Positions 35,858 through 47,111 of a stretch of 64,000 nucleotides of DNA are shown one piece after another (positions within the stretch are counted from its first letter, which is position 1; every line of letters begins with the position of its first letter). The notes under the pieces were generated by a model that saw only the letters and a list, made by a program, of their open reading frames with translations, was not told the DNA's origin and did no database searches. Position numbers and translations under genes: made by a program. This DNA is from Hsuehochloa calcarea (Eukaryota > Streptophyta > Magnoliopsida > Poales > Poaceae), in assembly GCA_036346395.1 (NCBI GenBank), contig CM070599.1, positions 37,873,232-37,937,231 of the forward strand, given 5' to 3'.

Positions 35858-36460
35858 GCTAGCCCCCAAACTTTAAATGAATATGTCATGTGAACCCTTC
35901 CCCGATGAAAATCATGTCAGGTAGGCCTCCATTTAATGTTGTTAATAACGAGATGGTTTGTATTTATTTTAAAGTTGAGAAACCGTCTTGAGGAACCGAA
36001 AAGTTTTTTTGTTCGTTGGACATTGGAAACTATTTGCCCGTCGAACTTCAAATAACTCCTTTTTGCTGGTAATGAACTGTGGCTATAAAATCCCCTAAGT
36101 GCACCGCCCTTAGGGTTTTTACACTCCGAGTTTTTCATTGAATCCCCTTTTATTCTCTTGCCGAAGAGTCTCCTCTGACTTCTTTTCGTCCTCTTGTCCA
36201 AAACCTTTTCTGACCTCTGTTCATTCACCCAAAGAATCCAACAATATCGATAGGAAGTCGATGGTGATGAGCAGTCGGAAATACTGTCGCCGATTAATCG
36301 CGATATGAACCCATTTTTGCTATTTTTTAGGGTGACTTTTTATTTTTGTAAGAACGTGTCGCCAGTTCAACCGGCGACACGAATCTTTTTTTGCTATTTT
36401 TTGGGTCGACTATTTATTTTTGTAATTTTTTTTAAAAAAATATTATTAAAAAACTCCAAT

Positions 36461-36700
36461 ATCCTATCTGGGCTGTGCAACATTAATCCAAAGGCCAAAA
36501 GTGACCCAAATTTAGATCGCGCGGATTTTGAATTAAAATACGATATAGGTTAAGCGTTTATACGCAAAAGTACATACACGATCCTACCTGGCCGCGCAAG
36601 ATTGATCCACAGGCCGAAAGATGCCCAAAACAAAAAACTGAGGTGGGTTAAAATCATAATATGAGATACGTTAAGGGTTCAAATGAAAAGTATGTCCACG
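36461..36700. repeat. 120-bp tandem repeat, two diverged copies
   Basis: Both units begin 'atccta.ctgg' (36461 and 36581), continue 'gcaa.attgatcca.aggcc' style, and end 'aaaagta..t.cacg'. About 70-75% alike by eye with small indels. Confidence 0.7.
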
Positions 36701-37149
36701 ATCGACCCGCTACTGACATGTGGGTTCAGATTTTTCCAATCCCACTCGTCAGTGTGCCAGCCAGATACCATGAACGGCTTCTCCTCGCCACGCCGCGGTC
36801 GTCGTTCGCCAGATCTTCGTCACGTTCCAACCGTGATTGGTTCCTTCCCTGTCTCTTTGCTACTGATTCCTCGATTCTCCATGTGTAGACCCTTATGGCT
36901 GGTTCACTGCCTTCATCCGGATGCCCTTCTCTTCTCCGGCAACGACAGTGTCGATGCCATCGTCACCGCGGCTCCTCCGTTCAACTCGCGTTGCATCTGT
37001 CATGCTGTTCTGTTTGTAATGGTCTGAACATTAGAAGTGCTCTTTGGTGACGAATTAGTATAACTACAAAAGCATCCGCCTTTTCTAAGATCTGAACGTA
37101 GCTTGACCTTTTGTCACCCATGTTTTTTATGCTGGTCATGAAGTACTTA
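36701..37149. other. Intergenic, promoter-like composition, no gene recognised
   Basis: A GC-rich, C/T-rich stretch at 36760-37000 is open in two frames on the plus strand. I recognise no domain. It could be leftover LINE or gene 5' sequence. Confidence 0.4.
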
Positions 37150-38010
37150 ACAAACTGGTTCGGAAAGTCGGTAAAAGGAATTTGTCGTAGCCTACAGGTT
37201 ATAGAGGAATAAAATTTCGTGCCTCCTTTTATGCTGACGATGTAAAGTTGTTGGTCAATCCGTTGTCTGAATTTCAAACTGTCAAAAGGCTGCTGAATGT
37301 TTTGATGAAGCCTCTGGCTTGCATACAAATATAGAGAAGTGCTCGACACGCCCATTTGTTGTTCCGAAGAAGATCTATAGGTAACAGAGGAGAGTTTTAA
37401 TTGCTAGATTAATGATTTTCTCTGTTCTTATTTGGGACTTCCGTTGTCGATCAAGCGGTTGAGACGAGCACACCTACAGCCAATCATTGACAAGGTGGTT
37501 GCCAAACTACCCCAATGGAAAGGCTCATTGCTGAGTTCAGAGAGTAGGCTAGTAGTGGTTAAATATGTTTTGACAGCCATGTTGATTTATCAGTTAATGG
37601 CAATAGAACTCCCAAAATTGTTGATTAAAGAAATTGACAAGAGGAGTAGTTTTCTATGATTAAGTGAGGAAGCAACAAAAGGAGGTAAATGTCTAGTCGC
37701 ATGGAGCAAAGTTTGTTGGCCATTGAAATATGGTGGACTTGGTTTGTTAGATATGCAAATAATGGGGTATGCATTAAAGTTGAGATGGTATGATTGAAAA
37801 GAGTTGACAACACAAGGGTTTAGTCAAATATATATGTGCAGCAAGAGAAGACAATCCAAGTTGTGTTTGAAGCTTCTGTTAAAGTGGAAGTATGGGATGG
37901 CGGCCTTGCATTATTTTGGGAAGATAATTGGTTGGACGGCGCTTCGGTGAAATCTGTTGTACCAAATCTCAATTCGTTCATGCTCCAATCGACCCCAATA
38001 ACTTGCACGC
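37150..38010 (+). pseudogene. 5'-truncated LINE (L1-type) reverse transcriptase fragment
   Basis: The catalytic FYADD motif is near 37224-37242 ('FRASFYADDVKLLV'). It is followed by 'LGTSVV/GLPLSIKRLRRAHLQPI' at 37430-37480, 'KLPQWKGSLLSSESRLVVVK' near 37500-37565, 'CWPLKYGGLGLLDMQ' near 37715-37760, and the C-terminal zf-RVT-like 'ALFWEDNWLDGASVKS' near 37905-37955. This order is that of plant L1 ORF2 C-termini. Several frameshifts and stops, and no endonuclease domain; a dead fragment. Both ends are approximate. Confidence 0.8.
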
Positions 38011-38859
38011 ACAGACCAGTTTAACTGTGAACAGGATCGCAAGATTCCATGGATTTTACTGAAAAAAGAGGCCAATGATTCTTTCCATCCAATCGGGGCC
38101 TGTTTGAACTGTGTTGCGTGAGTTTCAGGCGCGAGGAAAGTGGATCACGATTTATGGCCTAGATTTTATTCCTTATCATGATGGCAGTATAATCACACAT
38201 ACAGCTTTCAAATCTGTCCAAATATTTAGTAAGCCTATCCGGATACGACCACAAAAGAGTTCGATGAATCCATAATCCGACCGACGAAAAGCTGATGCAA
38301 ATTGTGCGTTTGAAATGCATTTTTAACTGATATGGTTTTGTTTTGCCGTCTTAAACGGGCAACTTTTATCTCCGGCTAACATAAAAAAGCCAAAAACCGC
38401 GTACGTTGGGAAGCCGGAAGCCACCGAGGGGCAGCCTCCCGTAGCTTTCTGTAGCTCCCGTTCTAACTTTGCCTCTAGAGTTTGGGGGTAATTACCCGCT
38501 TTCGCAACGGAACAAAATCCCCTCCCCACCTGCCTCCCCGCCCTAACCCTAGCACCACCCCACTCGCCCACGTCCTCCTCTCTCCTGCACCGCCGCCCTT
38601 GCTCGCCGCCATCCTCCTCTCTCCCGTGCCGCCGCCCAGCACTTGTCCTCCTCCTCCTCGTGCGCGGCGCCAAAGCAGCCACCGCCCTCCCCTTCTCCTC
38701 CTCCCCCGAGTCGCTGTCCTCTCCTACTCCTCCTTCTCCAAGTTGTCGCCGTCGCTCACGCTGTCCTCCCCTGCCGCGGTCGTCGTTTTTTTTTTGTTCA
38801 ATTTTCTTTTTTGTATTTTTTATTTTTTTATAAATGAATTATTTATGTAATAAATCTTT
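38011..38859. other. Intergenic with CT-rich block
   Basis: A strongly pyrimidine-rich and GC-rich tract at 38515-38790 (many 'cctcct' and 'ccgccg' units) resembles a grass 5' UTR/promoter or captured gene start. Open frames on both strands follow this composition. No product recognised. Confidence 0.4.
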
Positions 38860-39150
38860 ATTGTAAGAATTGTTTATTGGAATAATTATTTATTGTTAAT
38901 TGTTGATATTTATGTTAATTGTTGATATTTATGTTAATTATCGTTAACTGCGGTCAATTACGTTAATTGCATTAATTATCATTATTTACAGTCAATTGCA
39001 TTAATTGATGTTAATTGTGGTCAATTATGTTAATTTTCATATTACGGTATTCCTCATTAATTACGGTAGTTGTCGTCCATTACGTTAATTGTTGTTAATT
39101 GCAGAGTTGTCGTTAAGTGTCGTCAATTGTTGTTAGTTATCGCTAAACGA
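38860..39150. repeat. Degenerate AT-rich minisatellite of GTTAATTG-like units
   Basis: 'gttaattg', 'cgttaatt' and 'ggtcaatta' variants recur every 8-14 bases over nearly 300 bp, including two adjacent near-identical copies of 'ttgttgatatttatgttaat' near 38900. No coding. Confidence 0.75.
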
Positions 39151-40146
39151 CATTAAACAAGTCATCATTTAACTCAGAGGCATTTCAGATATTTTTCAAC
39201 TCAAACAGTTGCAGTCAATCTATCTAAAAATTAAACAGTCAACTACTAAACCGCTTCAACTCAACTATTTAGCCATGCGGTTCAGTCGAAAGCTGATTTT
39301 CGGACACTCTGTAACCTTTTGCTTGAGAGGCTGCACCGAATCAGTGCAAGCCAAGCTCCGAGATGACAGGCAGCGAAGAAGAAAGAGATAGCTCACGGCA
39401 GCCATGCAAAGAAGCTAAAAGGGCATGTATAGCTTCAATGAATATTATCATCAATTCAATGTGTCAAGTCAGTCAGCGAGTTCTTTGCACTCTTGGTAAT
39501 GACGGTGAGGCACGAAAGGGAAAAGGGCAATGTGCCAAACCCCAAAACCAGTGGTGTGGTGTGGTGTGGTGCGAGCCGAAGAATCTTTGGACAAGTTGAA
39601 CGAACCGCGGAAAGTGGACGAAAGGAGCGTTGATGCCGACGGGTCAGGCTGACGATAACTGGCACGGCACATGGAGACGATGGACGGATGTATGCCGTGC
39701 CAAAATTTCTCTTGATAAGGATGCCACAACAGTACTCTACTGCATCAAGTTGATGGCTAGATTCCGCCCAAAAGCATTGCGACGATGTAGCGTTGAGGGA
39801 GTCTTTTCCTTAAAGCTGTTTGGGTAAATATGTGTCAGAGGTGGTCTATTTAGGTACATTTTTAGTTGACAGTTTTTCATTCTGCTAACTTTGTATTTTG
39901 TTTTACTCTCCAAATCTTAATAAAATTGAGCCCGGTCATCCAAAGCCGGCCCGGCCCGGCTAAAAAGTTGAGTGAGAAAGTGGTAGCACGCAACGCGAGA
40001 CTAACTAATCACCGTTTCGGCCTAGTCTAAGATTTTTTTCTCGAGGAATTCTAAGAAACTAATTAAAACACAATTGATGTTGTATGTACGCGACAACAAG
40101 AAATTATTGTTATCCTTAAAATTTTCTTTTCAGATGACATACACAG
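39151..40146. other. Intergenic, no gene seen
   Basis: This contains a short (GTGGT)4 microsatellite near 39552-39572 and a GGCCC run near 39945 ('ggcccggcccggc'). ORFs are short and unsupported. Confidence 0.5.
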
Positions 40147-40384
40147 TATTATGCAACCATCGTCGGCAAGTTCGGTCTGATGATCACTGACGTAGAAGAA
40201 GAATAGCACACACACAAGTACAGAAATAAAATAGATACAGAGATGGGAGAACTCCTTCTTCTCTTTCTTTATTCTTCTTCTATCAAAAGTATGTACAATA
40301 AATTAGAACCCTAAATAGACTAGAGAAGGATGGAGAGTCCACCATGGGCTAATGTCGCCTGGCCCAGGCCCCAGTTTCTCAACA
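40147..40384 (-). repeat. 3' LTR of the deleted copia
   Basis: 238 bp. The adjoining plus-strand 'ctcctccttgggtatt' is a polypurine tract on the minus strand, which marks this as the 3' LTR. Confidence 0.85.
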
Positions 40385-40576
40385 CTCCTCCTTGGGTATT
40401 CATCCGACATGTTCATACCTCATCAAAACACCACAAAAATACAATAGGAAAATTTTGGAGAAAGAGTGCATGATACACATTCTGCTACGTTGTACGAATT
40501 GCCTCATTAAAAACTTTAGCCGCGAAACTTCAGGAAGTCTCGTCAAGAGAAAAAAAAAGTATAATCCATCCAATTT

Positions 40577-42290
40577 CATTTAATCTCTAGGACTTCTCCC
40601 ACTTCTTCTCTAGGTCTGTACGGATCCTTGTCTTCCTGCAAAGATCTCCCGATCATCGGCACTTTCGAAGGGTATGTATTTTCAAAGCCGAACCTTTCTA
40701 ACACTTTTTTAGTGTAGGCTGACTGATACACTAATATCTCTTCAGAGACATGTTCAACCTGCAAGCCTAAGCAATATTTGGTTTTACCCAAATCTTTCAA
40801 TTCGAACTATGACTTCAGGTAAGAGCTTGCTTCCTTAATATCTTCCAAGGTTCCGATGATATTCAGATCATCTGCATACACTAAGATTATACAAAATCTA
40901 TTCTGGGATCGTTGTATAAATACGCAGGGACAATTCTCATTGTTCGTGTAGTCTTTGTTGTATAGAAAGTCGCTCAAACGATTATACCACATTCTGCCTG
41001 ATTGTTTAAGTATATATAGTGATTTTCTGAGTTTCACACTGTACAGATTTATATTTGGCTTATCTTGGTTCGGGACAGGAATACCTTCAGGTACCTTCGT
41101 ATAAATGTTCGAATCCAAGCTTCTACAAAGGTATGCAGTTACCACATCTATTAATTTGATTTCTAAATTCAAGTTCACTGTCATTGAGATTAAATATCTA
41201 AAGGTAACTACACCTATGACCGGAGAATATGTTTCTTCATAATAATTCAAGTTCACTGTCATTGAGATTAAATATCTAAAGGTAACTGCACCCATGACCG
41301 GAGAATATGTTTCTTCATAATCAACTCCTTAACATTGAGTGAAACCTTGTGTAACGAGTCTTGCTTTATATCTTACAACTTCATCATTTTCATTTCCCTT
41401 TCGAACAATATACACTTATGCCATACGGGGGTGCACATGGGGGGCGTGCGACTTATAAGCCTAAACACATCTTTTTTATTCAGAGATAATAATTTATTTT
41501 CTATTGCCTTATTCTAATCTTCTCAATCTGATCTTTTCTTACATTCAACGAGCGATGTAGGCTCTGGATCAAGATCGATGATTGTGGTAATTTTCTTTAC
41601 AGAATAAATATCAATGTTGGTTGTTATCCTATTTATAGACTCTCCCATGGTCACATAGTTTATAACTATTTCTTCGTGGGACGATTCTTCTAATGCTTTT
41701 ACTTGCTTACTGCTACTCCCAATTACGGGGGCAAATCTCTTTAGTTTTTCAGCTCCAATGTGTGCGCACACATCTCTACTGGTTTTCTCCATCCGTGGGA
41801 ATGTTCAAATCTGGTATGGCTTTTCCTAGAGGTTCTATACTTGTGCCAAGTCTCAACTGGCTCCCTTTCTTGATTCTGGGGAATTTCGATGATCGGTTGT
41901 GTCAAGTACTTCTTAACTTTTTTCACTAGACGTCCCCGGCTACTTGGGATTCGAGGGGTCAGAGTTCTCATCCTTTTTATTCTAAAGCCTTTGAACGGGA
42001 TTAGGAGTATCTTCAACTTTCTTCGGTATTTCAACCCTTTCCGGTGCATTGCGTGTAGGTACATGCGACTTGGTCACGCTCTTCAAATCACTAAAGTGGT
42101 CAAATAGTTGAGTCGCTAATGCTTGAAAATCAATGATCTTATGGACTTCTCTATTTTCTTCACTAGCGCACGGGTCATGTGCATGGATTCCCGTGGCTTC
42201 CCACGTTATTTCCCGATATTTTTCATCAAGGGATTGTTTTCCTATAATAATGAAAAACTATTCTCATCAAATATACTATCAACGAATTGG
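40577..42290 (-). pseudogene. Integrase-end to RT remnant of the deleted copia
   Basis: From the right, the frame holds a hinge-like integrase C-terminus (41741-42250). RT follows at 40807-41330 with 'LIDVVTAYLCRSLDSNIYTKV' (41090-41160), 'SLYILKQSGRMWYNRL' and LVYADDLNIIG (near 40865), and then 'MKDLGKTKYCLGLQVEH' at 40745-40800. A 78-bp in-frame duplication sits inside RT. Stops separate the blocks. RNase H is absent. Confidence 0.8.
41167..41322 (-). repeat. 78-bp tandem duplication inside RT
   Basis: 41167-41244 and 41245-41322 differ at two bases only. 78 is a multiple of three, so the duplication adds 26 residues in frame ('TFRYLISMTVNLN' appears twice). Confidence 0.95.
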
Positions 42291-42294
42291 GCAG

Positions 42295-42521
42295 TATACA
42301 ACCACCGTCGGCGAGTCTAGTCCGATGATCACCGATGTAGAATAAAAACAATACACACACAAGTACATAAATAAAATAGACACAGAGATAAGGAACTTCT
42401 TTTCTTTCTTTATTTCTCTTCTGTCAAAATTATGTATAATAGATTAGAACATGTAAATAGACTAAAGAAAGATGAGAAGTTCACTGTAGGCCAAGGCTTG
42501 GGCCGGCCAAGTTTCCCAACA
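42295..42521 (-). repeat. 5' LTR of the deleted copia
   Basis: 227 bp. It is followed on the minus strand by late-integrase coding rather than a primer site, so the deletion removed the primer site. Confidence 0.85.
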
Positions 42522-42614
42522 CACAGTACACAGCCTAATTAACTCTTATGAACAAGACTGCGGAATTTACCCGGCATAACTCTATGTAACAGCATTGGCG
42601 CTGTAAATCCTTAA

Positions 42615-45472
42615 CTAGCTTCCCGGTGTGAACTTCATGCAGATTGGCGGCTTGACCTTGGCCAGCGCGAGCAGCGAAGAAGGGAACGTCCATATCCCGT
42701 CGCCGCAGATCAAGCCGGAGGCGACGGCCGGCACGAGCAGCGCGGCCTTCTTGCCGTCGAGCTTGTGCCAGACGAACACCACGAGGCTCCCCACGCACAT
42801 GTCGATGGCGAAGTTGGCGCCGACTAGGAACGGCACGGCCATGGCCATCGGCAGCGGCACGTACCTCCCGTACCTGCGCGGCAGAAAGTCCCTCGCCACG
42901 TTGGCCAGCACCGCGAACGCGAAGAACCCCGCGCATAGCTGCATGCAGTGCCTCGGCAGCGCCGAGAAGCCCTCCACGCCGAGGATGGCCATGTTGCGGT
43001 AGATGAGCGCGTACGGCGCCTTCCAGTACCCGTCCGGGTTGCCGACGTCGAACGCCTTGTAGAAGAGGAAGAAGGTGAGCGGCGCGACGATGCAGCCCAT
43101 CAGCGTGCCGACCGCCTGGCCGACCAGCATCGACCTCGGCGAAGTCAGGGTCAGGTGGCCCGTCTTGAAGTCGTGCATCAGGTCGGCGGAGATGAGCACG
43201 AGCTGCTTCACGAGCCCGCAGGCCACCAGCCCGGCGACGACGCCGTTGTCCTTGCCGGCCCACCCCGCGAAGACGAAGAGTGCGATCTTGCCGTAGTTGT
43301 AGCCCATGTTCATGTCGGTGAGCCCGGTGCCGTAGGCGTTGCAGAACCCCAGCGCCGGCGCGAGGAGGTAGGCGATGATCACGTAGTACCACTTCACCTG
43401 CCGGAACATCAGCGGGATGACGACCACCGCGATGACGCTGAGCAGCGCGTACCCGGTGTAGGCCAGCCATGTCGGGATGTTGTCCCGGTTGAACACCTCG
43501 TTGCGCTGCAGGTCGTCGATCGCCACGGAGTCCGCATCTGCCACTGCAACGAAATGTACAAGCTAGTAAGCATTACCTACCCAGAACAAGAAATGTGTGA
43601 GGCGAGCAAGTCTTTTACAGTGTAGTATTTACCTCTGTTAAGAGACTCGCGCTTCGATCTTTCACGTATGCTCTTGAGTGTGACAACGACGACTTTGACG
43701 AAGTTGTAGAAGCCGTCGCCAATGAGCAATGCAATGCAGAGGAAGGCCTGAATAGGGAGCGATTTGGAGGGAAGAATCAAAGCTAGGAAATGCACATTGC
43801 GCCTGAACTAGTGTGATTAGAACAGGTGAACTCATGAACATACCTTGTAACCGAACAGGCTTGTCATGCTGCTCTCAGATGCCTTTGCCGGGTACCAATT
43901 CCCCTTCTGTTTGCTGATGAGTGGCCACATTATGCCCCAAGAAAGGACCGCGCCAAAGAGGAGGGAGAGGTTGACAAGGTGCGAGCAGATCATCCCAGCG
44001 CCAACGTATGTCAGGCTAAAGTCGAAGAAAAATCTGGCAATTGAAGGAGTTGAAGAGTGAATTTGTGATACATTCGAGCCATTGAAACATAACATTGTGC
44101 AATGAGAGAGATCATAGAGATTACGTTTGTTTCCAAGCTTTTAGCCCAAAAGTAGGGAACATAATGAATCCGCAGACGTCCCCGCCAGTGTAAAACCATT
44201 GGAAGAAGCTCCACAGGAAGCTGATCCCAAAGTACTTAAGGAATCCACGGACTTGCTTCCTGTTGTAAAAGGCGAAAAATGAATCAGTTCAGGTCAGCCA
44301 TTCCTAAAGTGTCGCACGGTTGAATGACGATTTCATCAGCATAGCTGAAATAAAAGAGCGTACTTTGCGTTCTTATCTCCTTGAGGTGTGTGAAACCCGT
44401 TTATGAGAACAGCAGTCGCAGTCCCACTTGGATAAGTTAGTTTATAGTCGATAACCAGTACCTGAAAATACGTAATTTTAGCAAATCCGTTAATTTGAAG
44501 CCTGATTGTGACAATTAGCCCACTTAAAGCTTTTTTTTTTCTCAAGAACACAAGAAATGTAGACTAGGTTCTTTCAGCAGTGTATGTGTAATGTAACATC
44601 GCGAACCATAACACAGAATGGGTTGATCGATCTTAAGATTCTTAACAAGTGAGAACAAGAGAAAATGATGGTAGCAATAGTACTAATCGCGGTCAATGAC
44701 TGCAACCCTGATGCTACGATCTTCCAACCAATGCCAAAGTTTCTGAACTTCTGACGGTGACACCAACCCCGGAAAATTCAGGGACTGCGGCTAGTGCTAA
44801 GGCAGACATGGAAAGATCAAAGAAGACCACAGGAGCAGTACCTTTCTGAGAGGGAGCAAGGTGAGGAGCCCCACAAAGCTGATGGCGAGGAGGAACCCCA
44901 TCATCCAACCGATGCCGGGCTCCTTGTAGCTCCCCGGCACGTTGCCCGGTGTGTTCACCCCGGATTGCTCGTACGTCTTCTTGTTGAGCCCCAGCAAGAA
45001 CGACCCGAACCCACCTGCCAGATTCAGCGTAGATTGCAATTAGGAAACGAATCAAGATTCACGAATTAACAGTGAGGAATCGATCAGGCGTGAGGAACTT
45101 ACCACCGTACCCGATGGTGTAGCACGCGACCGCGCAGGTCTGGATGACGGTGTTCTCCTGGCGAGTGAAGGGGCGGGAGGCAATGCCGAGGCGCTCGAGC
45201 GCGCGCGTCCAGCCGCGGAGCGCAAGGAAGGCGAGCAGCGCGGCGGACACGTTCAGCGTGGGGAGGAGCCCCGTGGTGAGACTCAGCTTCATCACGATCA
45301 CGGTGTAGACGATGCCGATTAGCAGCGCCGCCACCATCCCGCGCGCGGTCACCTGCTCCCGCCACGGCGGGACGCGCTCCGCCTCGCGCGCAAGCGCGGC
45401 CGCGGCCGCGGGCTCCGACTCCACGTCCGCGCCCTCGGGCGTCTTCTCGATCTCCAGCGCGTGGCGGTCCAT
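42615..45472 (-). CDS. YSL: Yellow Stripe-Like metal-chelate transporter (YSL-B), 7 exons
   Basis: Second YSL paralogue, same predicted role as YSL-A: proton-coupled uptake of metal-phytosiderophore or metal-nicotianamine at the plasma membrane. Exons on the minus strand: 45103-45472, 44842-45014, 44364-44461, 44125-44259, 43844-44033, 43633-43747, 42615-43543. All introns are GT-AG. Exons 2-7 have exactly the same lengths as in YSL-A. The spliced CDS is 2010 nt (669 aa) from the ATG at 45472 (MDRHALEIEKTPEG); in-frame ATGs at 45565 and 45619 would add 31 or 49 residues, but the chosen start gives normal family length. Signatures: RVPPWREQVTARGMVAALL, RPFTRQENTVIQTCAVACYT, LTYPSGTATAVLINGFHTPQ, SADLMHDFKTGHLT, and the C-terminus KPPICMKFTPGS shared with maize YS1. 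No stop or frameshift. Confidence 0.95.
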
Positions 45473-46500
45473 GCCGCCGGCGGCCGCGGTCCTCGGGACT
45501 AGCAGCTCGAGCTCTGAGACGGGGGCGGCGGCGGCTGCAGTGTGGAGATGCAGCTGTGAGTTCATCTGCCTACGCAAACTAGCCAGAAGCCATCCATGTG
45601 CTCGTGCATTGGACAGCACACAGCAGCAAGGACGTGAGTAGTTGCCTAGTTGGATGAGATTGGACTCGAATAGTTAAACAATTGGCTTTTGGCAAGTTTG
45701 TTATGGAGGGAAAAAAAAAACTAGGGTTGTCTGCTCTGCTCCACAGGGTCAGAAATTGTAAAAATAGAATGAGAAGACGAGGAACACGTCAAACTCCGAT
45801 GAACGATGAATATACCACGGACAGAAGAATGGAAGATCAAATTTTGAAGAACGTAACCACGGGCACGAAATTCCTCTTCGAAGATCAAACTAACTTTGAC
45901 GAGCGTTTGAGGAGCCCAAGCACACATAATGACCGAAACCTCACCTCGCTTCGCCAAAACAGCAGCCCGCCCCGATGCAGGAACACCGCACGGCCACGGG
46001 GAGAGAATCGGCAGAGGGCGCGCACAGCGGCTGGTCAATTAATAAGCGGCACGCGCGGAGACTGCGCCTGTAACTAGGGTGATATCGAGTTAGATACATA
46101 TTTTACTGAGTTTTTTTTTAAATTTGAAATAATTTAATTTATAGTTTAAAAGTATTTTTATAACCGAGTTAAAGAGCCGGAGCGAAATCCAATTTCATTC
46201 AAAATTAACTTATTTTAATGTTTAATAAATTAATAAATATAATAGGTGCAATTTTCAATAGAGACAACAGCCTCACAAATATTTTTTTTCCACTCCTACC
46301 TGTACTGCACGCCGTATCCCAGTACTTGTATGTGTGTGGCGGGGGCAGAAGTACAAAAGAATAGAAGTTTCCGAGCTGCAGTACAACGGGAAGGGACGCC
46401 AATGAAAATGGTCGGTCGGTCAGTGATGGGCGATTTTTTCCTTCCACTTGAATTTTGGTTGGGCGTGGGATTGCGACGTAATCCGAAGATATGGTTAATA
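45473..46500. other. 5' flank of YSL-B
   Basis: This contains the presumed leader and promoter of YSL-B. Upstream in-frame ATGs exist at 45565 and 45619. A 131-codon plus-strand open frame (45682-46077) has no recognisable domain and may be chance. AT-rich sequence follows from 46080. Confidence 0.5.
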
Positions 46501-46853
46501 ACTTTTTTATTTATTAATTTTATTTTAAAGTTAATCTCTATAAATTTTATTTTTAATTTTGACCCCTTTAATCACACTACCACTTATGGTATGACAAAAT
46601 AACATTGTCACACTATAGAATAAGTTCGTTAGAATAATACTTTTTGTTATGCCACTGGTGGTGGTACGACCAAACAACAATGTCACGCTACGGGTGGTGG
46701 CGTGACAAGAGTTTGCCCAGATACAAACTGACGTGACAGTGTTATTTTGTCACGCCACAGGTGGTGGCGTGACCAAAAGGGTCAAAATTAGAAATAAAGT
46801 TCATGGGGTTAACTTTAAAATAAAATTTAAAAAGGTTAATTAATTAAAAAAGT
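46501..46853. mobile_element. MITE-like element with ~80-bp inverted repeats
   Basis: The left end ACTTTTTTATTTATTAATTT reappears inverted at the right end (TAAAAAAGT at 46845-46853). Both arms contain 'attttattttaaagttaa' and end inward with 'ttaattttgaccc'. The centre holds repeated 'gtcacgcca.aggtggtggc'-like units. Length is 353 bp with no coding. No clear target duplication was identified. Confidence 0.7.
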
Positions 46854-47111
46854 GAAAATCATAGAAGTATGCATTCGATATCATATCATTATATCTTGTT
46901 GCATTCATCGGATCCAATATATAGGTTGAACTCCACTAAAAGATTAACTTGAATATATGTATATGTTTTTATTACACATTCGTGTATACACACATTTAGG
47001 GAGAGTTCACTTTATGTTTTGTGGTTTCATTAGTGTTGATCCATATTTTTTTATCCACATATATTGAGGATCTCTACTTTGAAACATATCTCTTGAGTAT
47101 ATATAACTTGT

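Larger units (their letters stand above)
33430..36456 (-). mobile_element. Degenerate MULE (MuDR-type) with nested LTR
   Basis: The outer ends form an A/T-rich inverted repeat: the left end begins GAATTTTTTGAAATAATA and includes 'aattacaaaaataaatag', and the right end carries the complement of GAGTTTTTTAATAATATT and of 'aattacaaaaataaatag'. MULE transposase remnants lie on the minus strand between them. The left side holds small inverted 'ttgaaatga.gacag' repeats and a 56-bp tandem array. No clear 9-bp target duplication was found, so the boundaries are approximate. Confidence 0.6.
40147..42521 (-). mobile_element. Internally deleted Ty1/copia element
   Basis: LTRs at 40147-40384 (238 bp) and 42295-42521 (227 bp) are diverged copies: on the minus strand both start TGTTG.GAAAC and end near GACG(A/G)TGGTTG. 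A perfect CACAG duplication flanks the whole (40142-40146, 42522-42526). Both LTRs end in TA where CA is expected. On the minus strand the interior begins with late-integrase sequence and ends in late reverse transcriptase, so gag, protease, most of integrase and RNase H have been lost. The element ends 93 bp downstream of the YSL-B stop codon. Confidence 0.88.

Noticed and set aside
38323..38850. Arginine- and proline-rich frames of 119-122 aa on both strands
   Set aside because: Produced by the CT-rich tract; no domain or conserved pattern.
42535..43625. Long open frames of 311 aa (minus) and 225 aa (plus) overlapping YSL-B exon 7
   Set aside because: They are GC-rich off-frame shadows of the YSL coding exon; the real frame shows continuous YSL family motifs.
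45682..46077. 131-codon plus-strand open frame upstream of YSL-B
   Set aside because: No domain, no splice or promoter support; lies where the YSL-B promoter is expected.
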